The translations under genes were made by a program, and so were the position numbers. From Syntrophomonas sp. UBA1368 (GTDB lineage: Bacteria; Bacillota; Syntrophomonadia; Syntrophomonadales; Syntrophomonadaceae): a stretch of 36,089 bases of DNA. The stretch covers positions 1 through 36,089 of the forward strand of contig DBRM01000078.1 in assembly GCA_002305965.1 (NCBI GenBank), written 5' to 3'. The notes under the pieces are model-generated. The model was given only the letters and a program-made list of their open reading frames with translations. It was not told the origin of the DNA and did no database searches. Shown here in pieces: positions 7,975 to 15,928 of the stretch (the first letter of the stretch is position 1; each line of letters begins with the position of its first letter).

Positions 7975-8692
7975 AATCATCACCCAAATATGCCTTGATA
8001 ACTTCAGGATTACTGGTTACTTCCTGAGGGGTACCTTCGGCAATTTTCTTTCCATAGTCTAGGACTACGATGTGACTGCAAATCGCCATCGTCGCCTGAA
8101 GAACATGCTCGATCATCAAAATGCTTATTCCGCTCTTGTTGATGGATTTAATCATTTTTACAGCCTCCTCTATTTCGGTCGGATTCAATCCGGCCAGGAC
8201 TTCGTCCAGTAAGAGAAGTTTAGGTTGAGTAGCCAGTGCCTTTGCTACTTCCAGCCGTTTACGATCTGATAAAGTCAGATTCTTTGCCAGCGAGTTAATC
8301 TTCCGCTTTAAATCTACCTGCTCAATCACCTGCATCGCAATTTCTCTTGATTTTGAACGTTTGCTGGTGTGAACAAAGCCGCCCACCATAACATTTTCCA
8401 GAACGGTCATGGAACCAAAAGGTTTGACCACCTGGAAAGTCCGGCCAATGCCTTTGCGATTCACTTGATAAGGGGTTAAGCCGGTTATATTTTCGCCATC
8501 AAAAAAGACCTGACCATGGGTAGGTTTATAAACACCGGAGATCAAGTTAAAAGCAGATGTTTTGCCTGCGCCGTTTGGTCCGATAAGACCAACGGCTTCT
8601 CCAGTGTTTACTTTCATGTCTAATTGGTTAACTGCGATCAGTCCGCCAAAATTTATGGTAAGTTCATTAACTTCCAGCAGTGCGTTTGACAC
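7955..8692 (-). CDS. livG: LivG-type ABC transporter ATP-binding protein
   Basis: Walker A GPNGAGKTS and the LivG-specific GIGRTFQ segment are present. The signature region reads LTLSDRKRLE and Walker B LLLLDEVLAGLNPTE. This LDEV variant is common among LivG-like subunits and need not mean inactivity. The GTG at 8692 has a good GGAGG at 9-nt spacing. The longer ATG at 8701 touches that GGAGG directly and is less likely. It overlaps both livM and livF. Confidence 0.9.
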   Translation of the reverse strand: MSNALLEVNELTINFGGLIAVNQLDMKVNTGEAVGLIGPNGAGKTSAFNLISGVYKPTHGQVFFDGENITGLTPYQVNRKGIGRTFQVVKPFGSMTVLENVMVGGFVHTSKRSKSREIAMQVIEQVDLKRKINSLAKNLTLSDRKRLEVAKALATQPKLLLLDEVLAGLNPTEIEEAVKMIKSINKSGISILMIEHVLQATMAICSHIVVLDYGKKIAEGTPQEVTSNPEVIKAYLGDDYEAVNN

Positions 8693-9698
8693 TTTTCTCA
8701 TCCTCCCCCCGGTCAGTTATACCTAAGAAGCGATTATAGTATTTTTGTAAAATTTCAATAATTCCCTGAGGTTTAAACATGATCATAAATACAACGATCA
8801 AGCCGTAGATAAATAAATGCAGCCCTTGTGCCAGATCACCAAAATAGAACTGGATCACTTCACTGATGGCATGAAGGGTGATGCCGCCCACAACCGGGCC
8901 TAATACAGTACCGCTGCCGCCGACTACCGCCAGGAAAACCATTTCATTAGACATCATTGGTCCGGCTATGGCATTGGGCTCCAGATACCGTATCAGCATA
9001 GCGTAATAAACGCCGCCAATGGCTGTGAAAAATGCGCTGTAAGCAGCGGCGACCAATTTAGCATTGCGTACATTGATACCCAGGGCTTCGGCGGCTTCTG
9101 GATCCTCTTTCAGCGCTGAAAGGTAATAACCCAAGCGCGAATTCTTGAGCCAAAAGGCAAACAGAACCACAATAATCAGCATGACCAGTGCAATATAATA
9201 GTAAGGCTGTTTGGACATAAACTGAAAGAAGGCTGGTGCATTTCCCATCAGCTTAACGATCAATCCTTCTGCGCCGCCTACACGAAAAGGACCCAATGCC
9301 TGTGTATTCTCAATCAAAACCACGACCCCTGAACCAATTGCTACGGTTGCCAGGGCATAATAAGCACCACGGAGTTTAAAAGTCGGATAACCGATCAAAA
9401 TACTGAGCAGTACTGCTGCCCCAGCTCCTGCAAACATACCGATCCAGGGAGATATGTTGTAGTCATTAAAAAGCATCACTGCTACATAAGCTCCCACAGC
9501 TGTAAAAACACCATGTCCTAAAGAAAGCTGCCCGGCAAATCCACAAAATAGATTCCAGGAAGAAGCAAGATAAGCCCATAACAGACACATTGTAATAACG
9601 TGTAAATAATAAGGCTTGGTGACAAACTGGGGAATGATAAAACCAATAACCAAAAATAATACGATTAAACTTATTTTCTTTGTTTTCACTGCATCCAT
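8667..9698 (-). CDS. livM: LivM-type ABC transporter permease
   Basis: About 343 residues with multiple membrane segments and the family landmarks NLFCGFAGQLSLGHGVF, the cytoplasmic EAA-like loop EDPEAAEALGINV, and GGSGTVLGPVVGG near the C-terminus. I place the start at ATG 9698 after GGTAGGTGG. GTG 9707 is possible and would directly follow the livH stop. It forms the membrane channel with LivH. Confidence 0.92.
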   Translation of the reverse strand: MDAVKTKKISLIVLFLVIGFIIPQFVTKPYYLHVITMCLLWAYLASSWNLFCGFAGQLSLGHGVFTAVGAYVAVMLFNDYNISPWIGMFAGAGAAVLLSILIGYPTFKLRGAYYALATVAIGSGVVVLIENTQALGPFRVGGAEGLIVKLMGNAPAFFQFMSKQPYYYIALVMLIIVVLFAFWLKNSRLGYYLSALKEDPEAAEALGINVRNAKLVAAAYSAFFTAIGGVYYAMLIRYLEPNAIAGPMMSNEMVFLAVVGGSGTVLGPVVGGITLHAISEVIQFYFGDLAQGLHLFIYGLIVVFMIMFKPQGIIEILQKYYNRFLGITDRGEDEKSVKRTAGS

Positions 9699-9707
9699 TT
9701 TAGCCAC

Positions 9708-10589
9708 CTACCATTCCAAGCGGGAACCAAAAAGGCCCGACGGTTTTATGAAAAGTATAAGCAGGAATATTGCGTAAACGATCACAGTCGTTAACGTAGC
9801 CGTCATGTATTGGGCACCAATTGATTCAATCAATCCTATTATGATACCGCCAAGCAGAGCGCCGGGAACACTGCCCAGGCCTCCCAAAACCACAACGATA
9901 AAGGCTTTGGTCATGAAAACATTTCCGACGGTAGGATGAACATAATAGAATGGCAACAGAGTAATAGCGGCTACAGCCAATAAGGCTGTTCCAATACCAA
10001 AGGCAATAGCGAAAGTTTTAGGTACATCAATCCCCATTAACGAAGCAGTATTTCTGTCCTGACCGCAGGATCTAAGTTTGCGGCCCAGTTCAGTGTATTG
10101 CAGGAACAGATAAAATCCGCCGGAAATCACCAGAGCAATAATCAAGGCGTAAAACCTGGCAGCACTTAATGTTACTCCTCCAAAAGCGATAGTGGCATCA
10201 GTCACAGTTGTTTTGGCCATGACATAATCTGCACCAAACAACATTAAGGAGAGGTTTTCAAGAACTATTGCAAATGCTGCTGTCAAAAGCAAAACCGCTA
10301 TGGGTTCACGAACATCTTTTTGTGCATCCAAAACCGGTTTTATGAAAAATCTTTCCGTAGAATATCCAATTACAAACATCACCGGTGCGATCATGATGAT
10401 CAACAGGTAGGGGTTGATTCCAGTATATTTCCAGGTCCAGTAAGAGCACATCATGGAGAGCATCAAGAGTGCACCATGGGCAAAGTTAATAATTTTCATG
10501 ATACCGAAAATGAGAGTCAGACCCAAGGCAATTAGTCCATATATCGCGCCCATACTTATTCCGTTAACGATGACAGAGAGAGAATCCAT
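9708..10589 (-). CDS. livH: LivH-type ABC transporter permease
   Basis: Polytopic permease with GAIYGLIALGLTLIFGIMKIINFAHG near the N-terminus, the EAA-like loop LRSCGQDRNTASLMGID, and VVLGGLGSVPGALLGG, all diagnostic of LivH. Start ATG 10589 lies about 11 nt after AAGGGG. ATG 10598 and a further-upstream start are possible but have poorer spacing. A strong hairpin separates it from livK. Confidence 0.92.
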   Translation of the reverse strand: MDSLSVIVNGISMGAIYGLIALGLTLIFGIMKIINFAHGALLMLSMMCSYWTWKYTGINPYLLIIMIAPVMFVIGYSTERFFIKPVLDAQKDVREPIAVLLLTAAFAIVLENLSLMLFGADYVMAKTTVTDATIAFGGVTLSAARFYALIIALVISGGFYLFLQYTELGRKLRSCGQDRNTASLMGIDVPKTFAIAFGIGTALLAVAAITLLPFYYVHPTVGNVFMTKAFIVVVLGGLGSVPGALLGGIIIGLIESIGAQYMTATLTTVIVYAIFLLILFIKPSGLFGSRLEW

Positions 10590-10612
10590 TTTGTACATCA
10601 CCCCTTTACATT

Positions 10613-10642
10613 GTCCGGTAAAGCCCAAAGGCTTTACCGGAC
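10613..10642 (-). promoter_or_regulatory. Intergenic hairpin between livK and livH
   Basis: A perfect 13-bp inverted repeat (10613-10625 with 10630-10642) has a 4-nt loop. On the transcribed strand it is not followed by a T-run, so it is more likely a 3'-protecting or partial-termination element that keeps livK mRNA in excess over the permease genes than a full terminator. Confidence 0.6.
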
Positions 10643-10658
10643 CGGACTACAGACTAAA

Positions 10659-11927
10659 TTATTTGCCTACGCCGGGATAGGGCCATACAATTTCCATCCC
10701 CGGACGAGCTTCTTCCTCAGGCCATACACTGACTCTTTCCATTTTGCCATCAACTTTGCGCATTTGGGAAATAACCAGAGGAGCATTCACCATTTGGCCA
10801 GTTTCATCAAATACCACTTCAGAAGCGTACATCTGGGACGGACCTTCCGTAATATTGGTTTCAGACAAAGCTTTTCTTAAAGCTTCGGGATCAGTCGAAC
10901 CAGCTCTTTCCAAAGCATCAGCGATAACATACATGGCGGTATAAGCTTTGACTGCTTCGGCATTCATGGAATAGCCATATTTTTCTTTGAAAGCCTTATT
11001 CACATCAGCAGAGAATGGACGGTTAACGTCTGGTTCCCAGGTGGCAATATCGAAGTAGTATTCACAGTTGTCGCCGGTGAGTTCAAAGTAAGCAGGATCA
11101 GCAAAGCCTCCGCTGGTGCCGATATATGCTTTCGGCATCACCTTATGCTCAGCAAAAGTATTGGTTAAAAGAGCAGCATCAGATACATAGGATACCATCA
11201 TAATGATGTCAGGATTGAGGTTTTTAGCCTTTAAAACCACCGGGGTCAAATCTGATGAATTGGAGGGATAGGGCTCTTTTAAAACGATTTCAAGGCCGGC
11301 TTCAGGGATGTATTTTTCCCAGGCACGTACTGCCCCTTGTCCCCATGCAGTATTCTCATAGATCAATGCAACTGTTTTAACAGGAGTATTAAATTTTTCT
11401 GCCATTTCTTTTATAAAGGTTACCTGGTCACGATTTCTCCAACTGGTTTTTTCAGCCAGGCGAAATACGTTTTTGAAACCACGTTCAGTAATAGCGTCTT
11501 CAGAAGGAACAGGAACTACGAACGGAATCCCATATCTTTCCGCTACTTCAGTAGAAGGCATGGCAACACCGCTTTGATAGGTTCCGGTGAGCAGTGCTAC
11601 TTCTTCAAGGGTTATCAGACGTTCAGCTTCAGAAACACCGGTTGCCGGGTCGCCTTTACTGTCAGCATAAAGCATTTTGATTTGAGCGCCGCCCATGGAT
11701 TTGATGCCGCCAGCGGCATTGATTTCTTCCACAGCCATGTCACGGGCTTCCTGGCCTATTTTACCCAGGGGAGCAGCCGAGCCGGACAGAGGAATGATGT
11801 TTCCGATTTTGATTTCTTCAACTGTTGTGGTCTTACTGTCGCCACCACCACAGCCAGCGACCAAACTAAGCAACATGACCATAACTAACAACAACCCAAT
11901 TACTTTTGTACTGCGAATTTTAATCAT
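10659..11927 (-). CDS. livK: LivK-type substrate-binding lipoprotein
   Basis: 422 residues. The N-terminus has a hydrophobic core and the lipobox LVAGC with Cys26, so it is exported and lipid-anchored. IGNIIPLSGSAAPLG and the following AVEEINAAGG stretch identify the type I periplasmic-binding fold of the Leu/Ile/Val family (Peripla_BP_6). The ATG at 11927 follows a GGAGGGG site. It is the first gene of the operon and lies about 83 nt downstream of the predicted sigma-54 start site. Despite the family name, the ligand may be an organic acid, given the downstream acyl-CoA genes. Confidence 0.92.
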   Translation of the reverse strand: MIKIRSTKVIGLLLVMVMLLSLVAGCGGGDSKTTTVEEIKIGNIIPLSGSAAPLGKIGQEARDMAVEEINAAGGIKSMGGAQIKMLYADSKGDPATGVSEAERLITLEEVALLTGTYQSGVAMPSTEVAERYGIPFVVPVPSEDAITERGFKNVFRLAEKTSWRNRDQVTFIKEMAEKFNTPVKTVALIYENTAWGQGAVRAWEKYIPEAGLEIVLKEPYPSNSSDLTPVVLKAKNLNPDIIMMVSYVSDAALLTNTFAEHKVMPKAYIGTSGGFADPAYFELTGDNCEYYFDIATWEPDVNRPFSADVNKAFKEKYGYSMNAEAVKAYTAMYVIADALERAGSTDPEALRKALSETNITEGPSQMYASEVVFDETGQMVNAPLVISQMRKVDGKMERVSVWPEEEARPGMEIVWPYPGVGK

Positions 11928-12020
11928 TCAATGAGCCCCTCCTTTTTCTTGTTAAGAATAGATTAACCGACAACCTCCAAAATAGACCTCCTATCTGAGT
12001 AATGCTTCATAATTTTAACT

Positions 12021-12036
12021 TGCAATTTTTTTGCCA
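12021..12036 (-). promoter_or_regulatory. Sigma-54 promoter of the liv/acyl-CoA operon
   Basis: On the minus strand the sequence TGGCAAAAAAATTGCA matches the -24/-12 consensus TGGCAC-N5-TTGCA with exact spacing: GG at 12035-12034, GC at 12023-12022, and ten bases between. The predicted start is near 12010, leaving a leader of about 83 nt before livK. A sigma-54 activator gene lies immediately upstream. Confidence 0.8.
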
Positions 12037-12101
12037 GATAACAATAAAATTGATTGTTAAACAAAAACGACAGGGTTTAAGCAATGATTTCAAAGTAAAC
12101 G

Positions 12102-12118
12102 TATTCGAATTTTGAATA
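12102..12118. promoter_or_regulatory. Candidate upstream activator site (imperfect palindrome)
   Basis: A 17-bp dyad TATTCGAATTTTGAATA has one mismatched pair and is centred about 100 bp upstream of the predicted sigma-54 start site, the usual distance for an enhancer-binding protein. A second weaker dyad (GATA.CG...CG.TATC) lies at 12138-12154. No second copy of either was seen. Confidence 0.35.
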
Positions 12119-12232
12119 GACCGTAGAAATAGAATATGATATCGAACCGTTATCAAATCATGTGCAAGGTCATATATTAAGTTTTTACAGGAAAATTGTT
12201 TAGAGACAGTTGGCAGTAACGGCACAAGCTCA

Positions 12233-12270
12233 TAAAAAAAAGCAGTTGAACCAATTACGGTTCGACTGCT
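12233..12270 (-). terminator. Rho-independent terminator of the sigma-54 activator gene
   Basis: A 12-bp stem (12241-12252 with 12259-12270, one G-T pair) has a 6-nt loop and, on the minus strand, runs into eight T residues (12240-12233). It isolates the activator gene from the downstream liv operon. Confidence 0.88.
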
Positions 12271-12291
12271 ATAAAAATGACTCGCTTTGTT

Positions 12292-14040
12292 TTAATGAAG
12301 CCCCTCATCAGTTAGCTTAATATCATACATGGCTGCTTTGCGGCAAAAAGTTGACTGGCTGATACCCAGGGCTGCAGCAGCTTTACGTGTGCTGCCAAAT
12401 TTATCAAAAGTAGTTTTTATATAATGTTTTTCTATTCCCTGTACAATATCTTTTAAACTATCAACTGCTTCCAGTTTCAATGTGTTATCGTCACCATATT
12501 CATTGGACTCAAGTATAATATCTCTTATCAATTCATCGGGACTTGTTACAACCGCTCTTTCTATCACATTGCTCAACTCCCGTACATTTCCCGGCCAATC
12601 GTAATTCATCAATTTATTTATCAAGCGCGGATCTATTTGCTTGTGCAGTTTATACTGGCTGTTAAACTTATCTAAAAAGTGATGCACCAGGGCCGGGATT
12701 TCTTCTCGCCTCTCCCGCAATGAGGGTACTCTGATTGGAACAACATTCAAACGATAAAATAAATCTTTGCGGAATTGGTTATCTTTTACCATTTCATTAA
12801 TATTGCGATTGGTAGATGTAATGATTCTCACATCGATTTTGCTAGTCTTGGTACTGCCGATACGAGTTACTTCGTTTTCTTGTATGACTCTTAATAATTT
12901 GGCCTGCATGCCCATGGGAAGCTCACCAATTTCGTCCAAAAGCAAGGTGCCACCGTTGGCAAGTTCAAAAATGCCTATTTTACCGCCCTTTTTTGCACCG
13001 GTAAAAGCGCCTTCCACGTAGCCAAACAGTTCTGATTCCAGAAGATTTTCGGGTATCGCTGCGCAGTTGATACGAATATAGGGTTTCTCGCTCCGCGGAC
13101 TTTGCAGGTGGATCTGATGGGCTATTATTTCCTTGCCCACCCCTGATTCACCTGTAATTAAAACCGCCGAATCAAACTGCGCCAGGTGAGAAATTTTTTC
13201 CATCAATTCCACCATGACCGGGGCTGCTACAACGAAGTCTGACCAGCCTTCTACTCTCTTCAACTCGTTTTTGTAATGCTGGCTCAAGCTCTTGACGTGT
13301 TCTACTGCATCTTTCAGTTCATTGAGTTCAGTAATATCGCGGCCATTGGTAATAACGCTGATCAGTTTGCCGTTTTCATCAAAAACCGGGTTCCCGGTAA
13401 CCAGAACTGTGCGTCCAGTCTTGATCTTCTGTACAAATGTTACGGGTTTTAATGTTTCAATTACTTCCACGCTACAAGAACGGTCATAAAAACCCTGGGC
13501 TACTAATTCATACATGGTTTTGCCGATGACCTCTTCGGGTTTGATTCCAGTGATCCGGTAATATGCCTGATTGGCTTTGGTTACTCTGCCTTCAGCATCG
13601 GTTACAAACAAGTAATCAAAAGAGGCTTCAAAAACAGCATCCAATTGCTCCTTCATCAGCTTTACATCTTTTAAATCTTTTATTTCCATATTATAATGCC
13701 TGATCAAATCAGAAAAGGTAACGATACCGACTACTTTCCCATCTTTAATGACCGGAAGGCGGCTCAAGTCTTTATCGAGGATGGTATCGATATCATCATC
13801 AGGGTGGCAGGTAATGACTTCAGTAAGCATAATTTTTTCAATGGGACAGTTAAGTGCGGTGTTTTCAGCCAAGGCCTGGTATAACTGAGTCTTTCCAATA
13901 AGTCCGATCAGCTGATTTTTGGTGTCTACCACCGGAGCACCATCGATATGATGACGTAAAAACAGTCTGGCAGCTTCGACAATGGTTTGCGTTGGTGATA
14001 GTACATGTGGTTTTCTGGTCATAATCTCAGATATTTTCAT
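12292..14040 (-). CDS. Sigma-54-dependent activator with CBS-CBS-PAS input domains
   Basis: 582 residues. Two CBS motifs occupy about 1-120 and a PAS domain about 125-240. The AAA+ domain follows with GESGVGKE (Walker A), the sigma-54 contact loop GAFTGA, GGTLLLDEIGELP (Walker B) and the LFYRLNV arginine region. The last 45 residues hold a Fis-type helix-turn-helix (TRKAAAALGISQSTFCRKA). CBS pairs commonly bind adenine nucleotides or CoA-related ligands and PAS often binds acids or cofactors, so it could sense energy state plus substrate. It lies upstream of, and in the same direction as, the liv operon whose promoter is sigma-54 type. Control of that operon is a strong inference. Confidence 0.92.
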   Translation of the reverse strand: MKISEIMTRKPHVLSPTQTIVEAARLFLRHHIDGAPVVDTKNQLIGLIGKTQLYQALAENTALNCPIEKIMLTEVITCHPDDDIDTILDKDLSRLPVIKDGKVVGIVTFSDLIRHYNMEIKDLKDVKLMKEQLDAVFEASFDYLFVTDAEGRVTKANQAYYRITGIKPEEVIGKTMYELVAQGFYDRSCSVEVIETLKPVTFVQKIKTGRTVLVTGNPVFDENGKLISVITNGRDITELNELKDAVEHVKSLSQHYKNELKRVEGWSDFVVAAPVMVELMEKISHLAQFDSAVLITGESGVGKEIIAHQIHLQSPRSEKPYIRINCAAIPENLLESELFGYVEGAFTGAKKGGKIGIFELANGGTLLLDEIGELPMGMQAKLLRVIQENEVTRIGSTKTSKIDVRIITSTNRNINEMVKDNQFRKDLFYRLNVVPIRVPSLRERREEIPALVHHFLDKFNSQYKLHKQIDPRLINKLMNYDWPGNVRELSNVIERAVVTSPDELIRDIILESNEYGDDNTLKLEAVDSLKDIVQGIEKHYIKTTFDKFGSTRKAAAALGISQSTFCRKAAMYDIKLTDEGLH

Positions 14041-14305
14041 TATTAATCACCATCCTTGTTATTAAATAATAATTTATTCACAGCTTTGAATCAACTACGG
14101 TTCACTTGGAAATCACAGTAAAGGATTTGGAAACGGCGAATGCGGAATTGGCTGATTTTGAAAGGGCGAAGAAATCTACTATCGTGTCCCGCAAATTCCT
14201 GCAAAGTTGTGACAATGACAGAAACTTCGAAGCCAGGCAGCGTGTCATTTTGGATGATTGGAAAAGCGTACCAGGAAAGTGTAAAAGTTGTAGCAACAGT
14301 GGAAC
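14041..14305. other. Intergenic stretch without a supported gene
   Basis: Between the activator start and the tRNA terminator there are two overlapping forward reading frames (from 14106 and 14140), but neither has a convincing ribosome site or recognisable domain and both run through the terminator. They could be remnants of a decayed gene. The minus-strand part next to 14040 must carry the activator's promoter, but no clear -35/-10 pair was identified. Confidence 0.4.
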
Positions 14306-14338
14306 AAAAAAAAACCGCAGGAAAACCTGCGATTTTTT
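14306..14338. terminator. Terminator after tRNA-Pro (works in either direction)
   Basis: A CGCAGG/CCTGCG stem (14316-14321 with 14326-14331) has an AAAA loop, nine A residues on its left (T-run on the minus strand) and TTTTTT on its right. It ends the minus-strand tRNA transcript 11 nt beyond the CCA end. Confidence 0.85.
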
Positions 14339-14348
14339 GTTTTTATAA

Positions 14349-14425
14349 TGGTCGGGGCGACATGATTTGAACATGCGACCTTCTGATCCCAAATCAGACG
14401 CGCTACCAAGCTGCGCCACGCCCCG
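14349..14425 (-). tRNA. tRNA-Pro (anticodon UGG)
   Basis: 77 nt including an encoded CCA. The acceptor arms CGGGGCG and CGCCCCG pair fully, the D arm is GCGC/GCGC, the anticodon stem TCTGA/TCAGA encloses the loop TTTGGGA (anticodon TGG), and the T arm GCATG/CATGT encloses TTCAAAT. The discriminator base is A. Confidence 0.97.
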
Positions 14426-14434
14426 AACTTCTTT

Positions 14435-14463
14435 ATAATACACAAGCTTTGGGGGAATGTCAA
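14435..14463 (-). promoter_or_regulatory. Sigma-A promoter of tRNA-Pro
   Basis: On the minus strand TTGACA (14463-14458) and TATTAT (14440-14435) are separated by exactly 17 bp. Transcription should begin a few bases before the tRNA 5' end at 14425. Confidence 0.85.
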
Positions 14464-14616
14464 TTATAATCAGTGTTTGCGCACCTTCAATCAGGGCCTC
14501 ACGCTGAAAATTTTGCTGTCTGAAATTCAATGACTTTCCTGATTATTGATCAAACCCATGCGAGAGCGAAAGATTAATAAAGATAAAAAATCATTCATTA
14601 CAAAAGAGGATTTTTT

Positions 14617-14703
14617 ATGACAAAGTGTAATAATTTAAAGAGGGAGCGTGATAAAAATGTTCGATTTTTTAATGACACCGGAGCAGCTGCAGCTTCGGGA
14701 TGA
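14617..14703 (+). CDS. Possible 28-codon leader ORF overlapping the next gene
   Basis: An ATG at 14617 follows AAGAGGA by about 6 nt and opens a 28-residue frame that ends at TGA 14701-14703, overlapping the first 47 nt of the acyl-CoA dehydrogenase gene in another frame. The product is basic in its first half and has no recognised domain. It may couple translation of the following gene or be chance. Confidence 0.2.
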   Translation: MTKCNNLKRERDKNVRFFNDTGAAAASG

Positions 14704-15904
14704 AACAAGGGATTTGGTCAAATGGATCCCCCGTGAGTACATTTTGGATATGGATGCGGACAAAATCAAATATCCGAAAGAGTTTATGGTGGAAGCCGGC
14801 CGGCGCAATCTCATCGGAATCAGGGTGCCAAAAGAATATGGCGGAAGAGGGGGGCAGTGGCAGGATGACGTCATCGTTGCCGAAGAAGTATGTGTCCCCG
14901 GTTATATTTTCGGTTGTGCCTGGGGCGTGACCGGTGACGTGGTGACAGAAGCACTGGTCCATTTTGGCACGGAAGAACAAAAGAAGAAGTACCTGCCGCC
15001 CATCTGCAAAGGGGAAAAATTTGCGGCAGAGTGTCTGACCGAACCCCGGGGAGGATCTGACTTCTTTGGGGCTACTACCATTGCCAGGAGAGATGGAGAA
15101 GATTTTATTCTGAATGGTCAAAAGCGTTTTATTGTCGGCGGCGAAGGGGCTGATTACTTTTTGGTATATGCCAAAACCGACCCGGATGCTCCTTCCGGCA
15201 AGTCGATGACCTGTTTTATGGTGGAAAGAGAGATGGGAGTCAAAACAGAGTATCTGTATAACCTGATGGGCTCCCGCGGCGGAGGCACAGCCCGGGTGGT
15301 TTTCGAAAACGTCAGGGTTCCGAAAGAAAATGTGATCGGAGAAATAAACGGAGCGGGTACTGTATTTAATCAAATGATGATACCGGAACGGTTTGGTACT
15401 GCTGCCATGACCATTGGTGCTGCCCGTCCGGCTCTGGAGATTGCCACTGACTACAGTACCAAACGAAAAGCTTTTGGTACGGAAATAAAAAATTTCCAGG
15501 CAGTAAGTTTTAAAGTAGCAGAAATGGTTACCAAGCTGGACAGTGCCCGGGCTATGATTCATACTACTGCATTGGCAATTGATTCCGGCCGGGTAAAAGC
15601 CAGCCGTTGCCGGCGCATGGCTTCTGAGTCCAAAAAGTTTGTCACTGAGCAGTGCTGGGATGTTGCCAATCTGGCAATGCAGGTAATGGGCGGGATAGGC
15701 TATACGGATGTGTATCCCATCGAAAAAATTGTCCGTGATTTAAGGTTGTCAATGATTTGGGTGGGGACAAATGAGATCATGAGCTTGATTATCCAGCATG
15801 AGCATTACCGGGAAAGACTGGCAGAGATCTCCAGCGGAGAAAAACGGAACAGTGAATTGGATGCATTGAATGCCTTCGCGGAAGGGGAAAAAATCTACGA
15901 ATAA
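14657..15904 (+). CDS. Acyl-CoA dehydrogenase-family protein lacking the usual C-terminal catalytic Glu
   Basis: 415 residues from ATG 14657, which is 10 nt after GAGGGAG (GTG 14648 is an alternative). The fold landmarks are present: AAECLTEPRGGSDFF, GGGTARVVFENVRVPKENVIG and TKRKAFGTEI. At the position of the usual YEG-T catalytic Glu the sequence is WVGTNEIM with Val369. Isovaleryl- and long-chain acyl-CoA dehydrogenases lack this Glu too and use one on another helix. Here Glu261, nine residues before RKAFG, is a candidate. It is first in the plus-strand acyl-CoA cluster, 24 nt before a CoA-transferase. Substrate unknown. Confidence 0.88.
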   Translation: MFDFLMTPEQLQLRDETRDLVKWIPREYILDMDADKIKYPKEFMVEAGRRNLIGIRVPKEYGGRGGQWQDDVIVAEEVCVPGYIFGCAWGVTGDVVTEALVHFGTEEQKKKYLPPICKGEKFAAECLTEPRGGSDFFGATTIARRDGEDFILNGQKRFIVGGEGADYFLVYAKTDPDAPSGKSMTCFMVEREMGVKTEYLYNLMGSRGGGTARVVFENVRVPKENVIGEINGAGTVFNQMMIPERFGTAAMTIGAARPALEIATDYSTKRKAFGTEIKNFQAVSFKVAEMVTKLDSARAMIHTTALAIDSGRVKASRCRRMASESKKFVTEQCWDVANLAMQVMGGIGYTDVYPIEKIVRDLRLSMIWVGTNEIMSLIIQHEHYRERLAEISSGEKRNSELDALNAFAEGEKIYE

Positions 15905-15928
15905 GATTTACATGGGGGAGGAAATGCA

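Noticed and set aside
14106..14370. Two overlapping plus-strand ORFs between the activator and the tRNA
   Set aside because: No ribosome site, no recognisable domain, and both cross the terminator hairpin at 14306-14338. Kept only as an intergenic note.
14102..14530. Minus-strand 142-residue ORF
   Set aside because: It runs through the tRNA-Pro gene, its promoter and its terminator, so it is not a protein gene.
14530..14656. A second sigma-54 promoter for the plus-strand acyl-CoA cluster
   Set aside because: No GG-N10-GC element in the right context was found upstream of 14657.
14669..15562. 297-residue minus-strand ORF opposite the acyl-CoA dehydrogenase
   Set aside because: It is antisense to a clear enzyme gene and has a Cys/His/Phe-rich composition typical of shadow frames.
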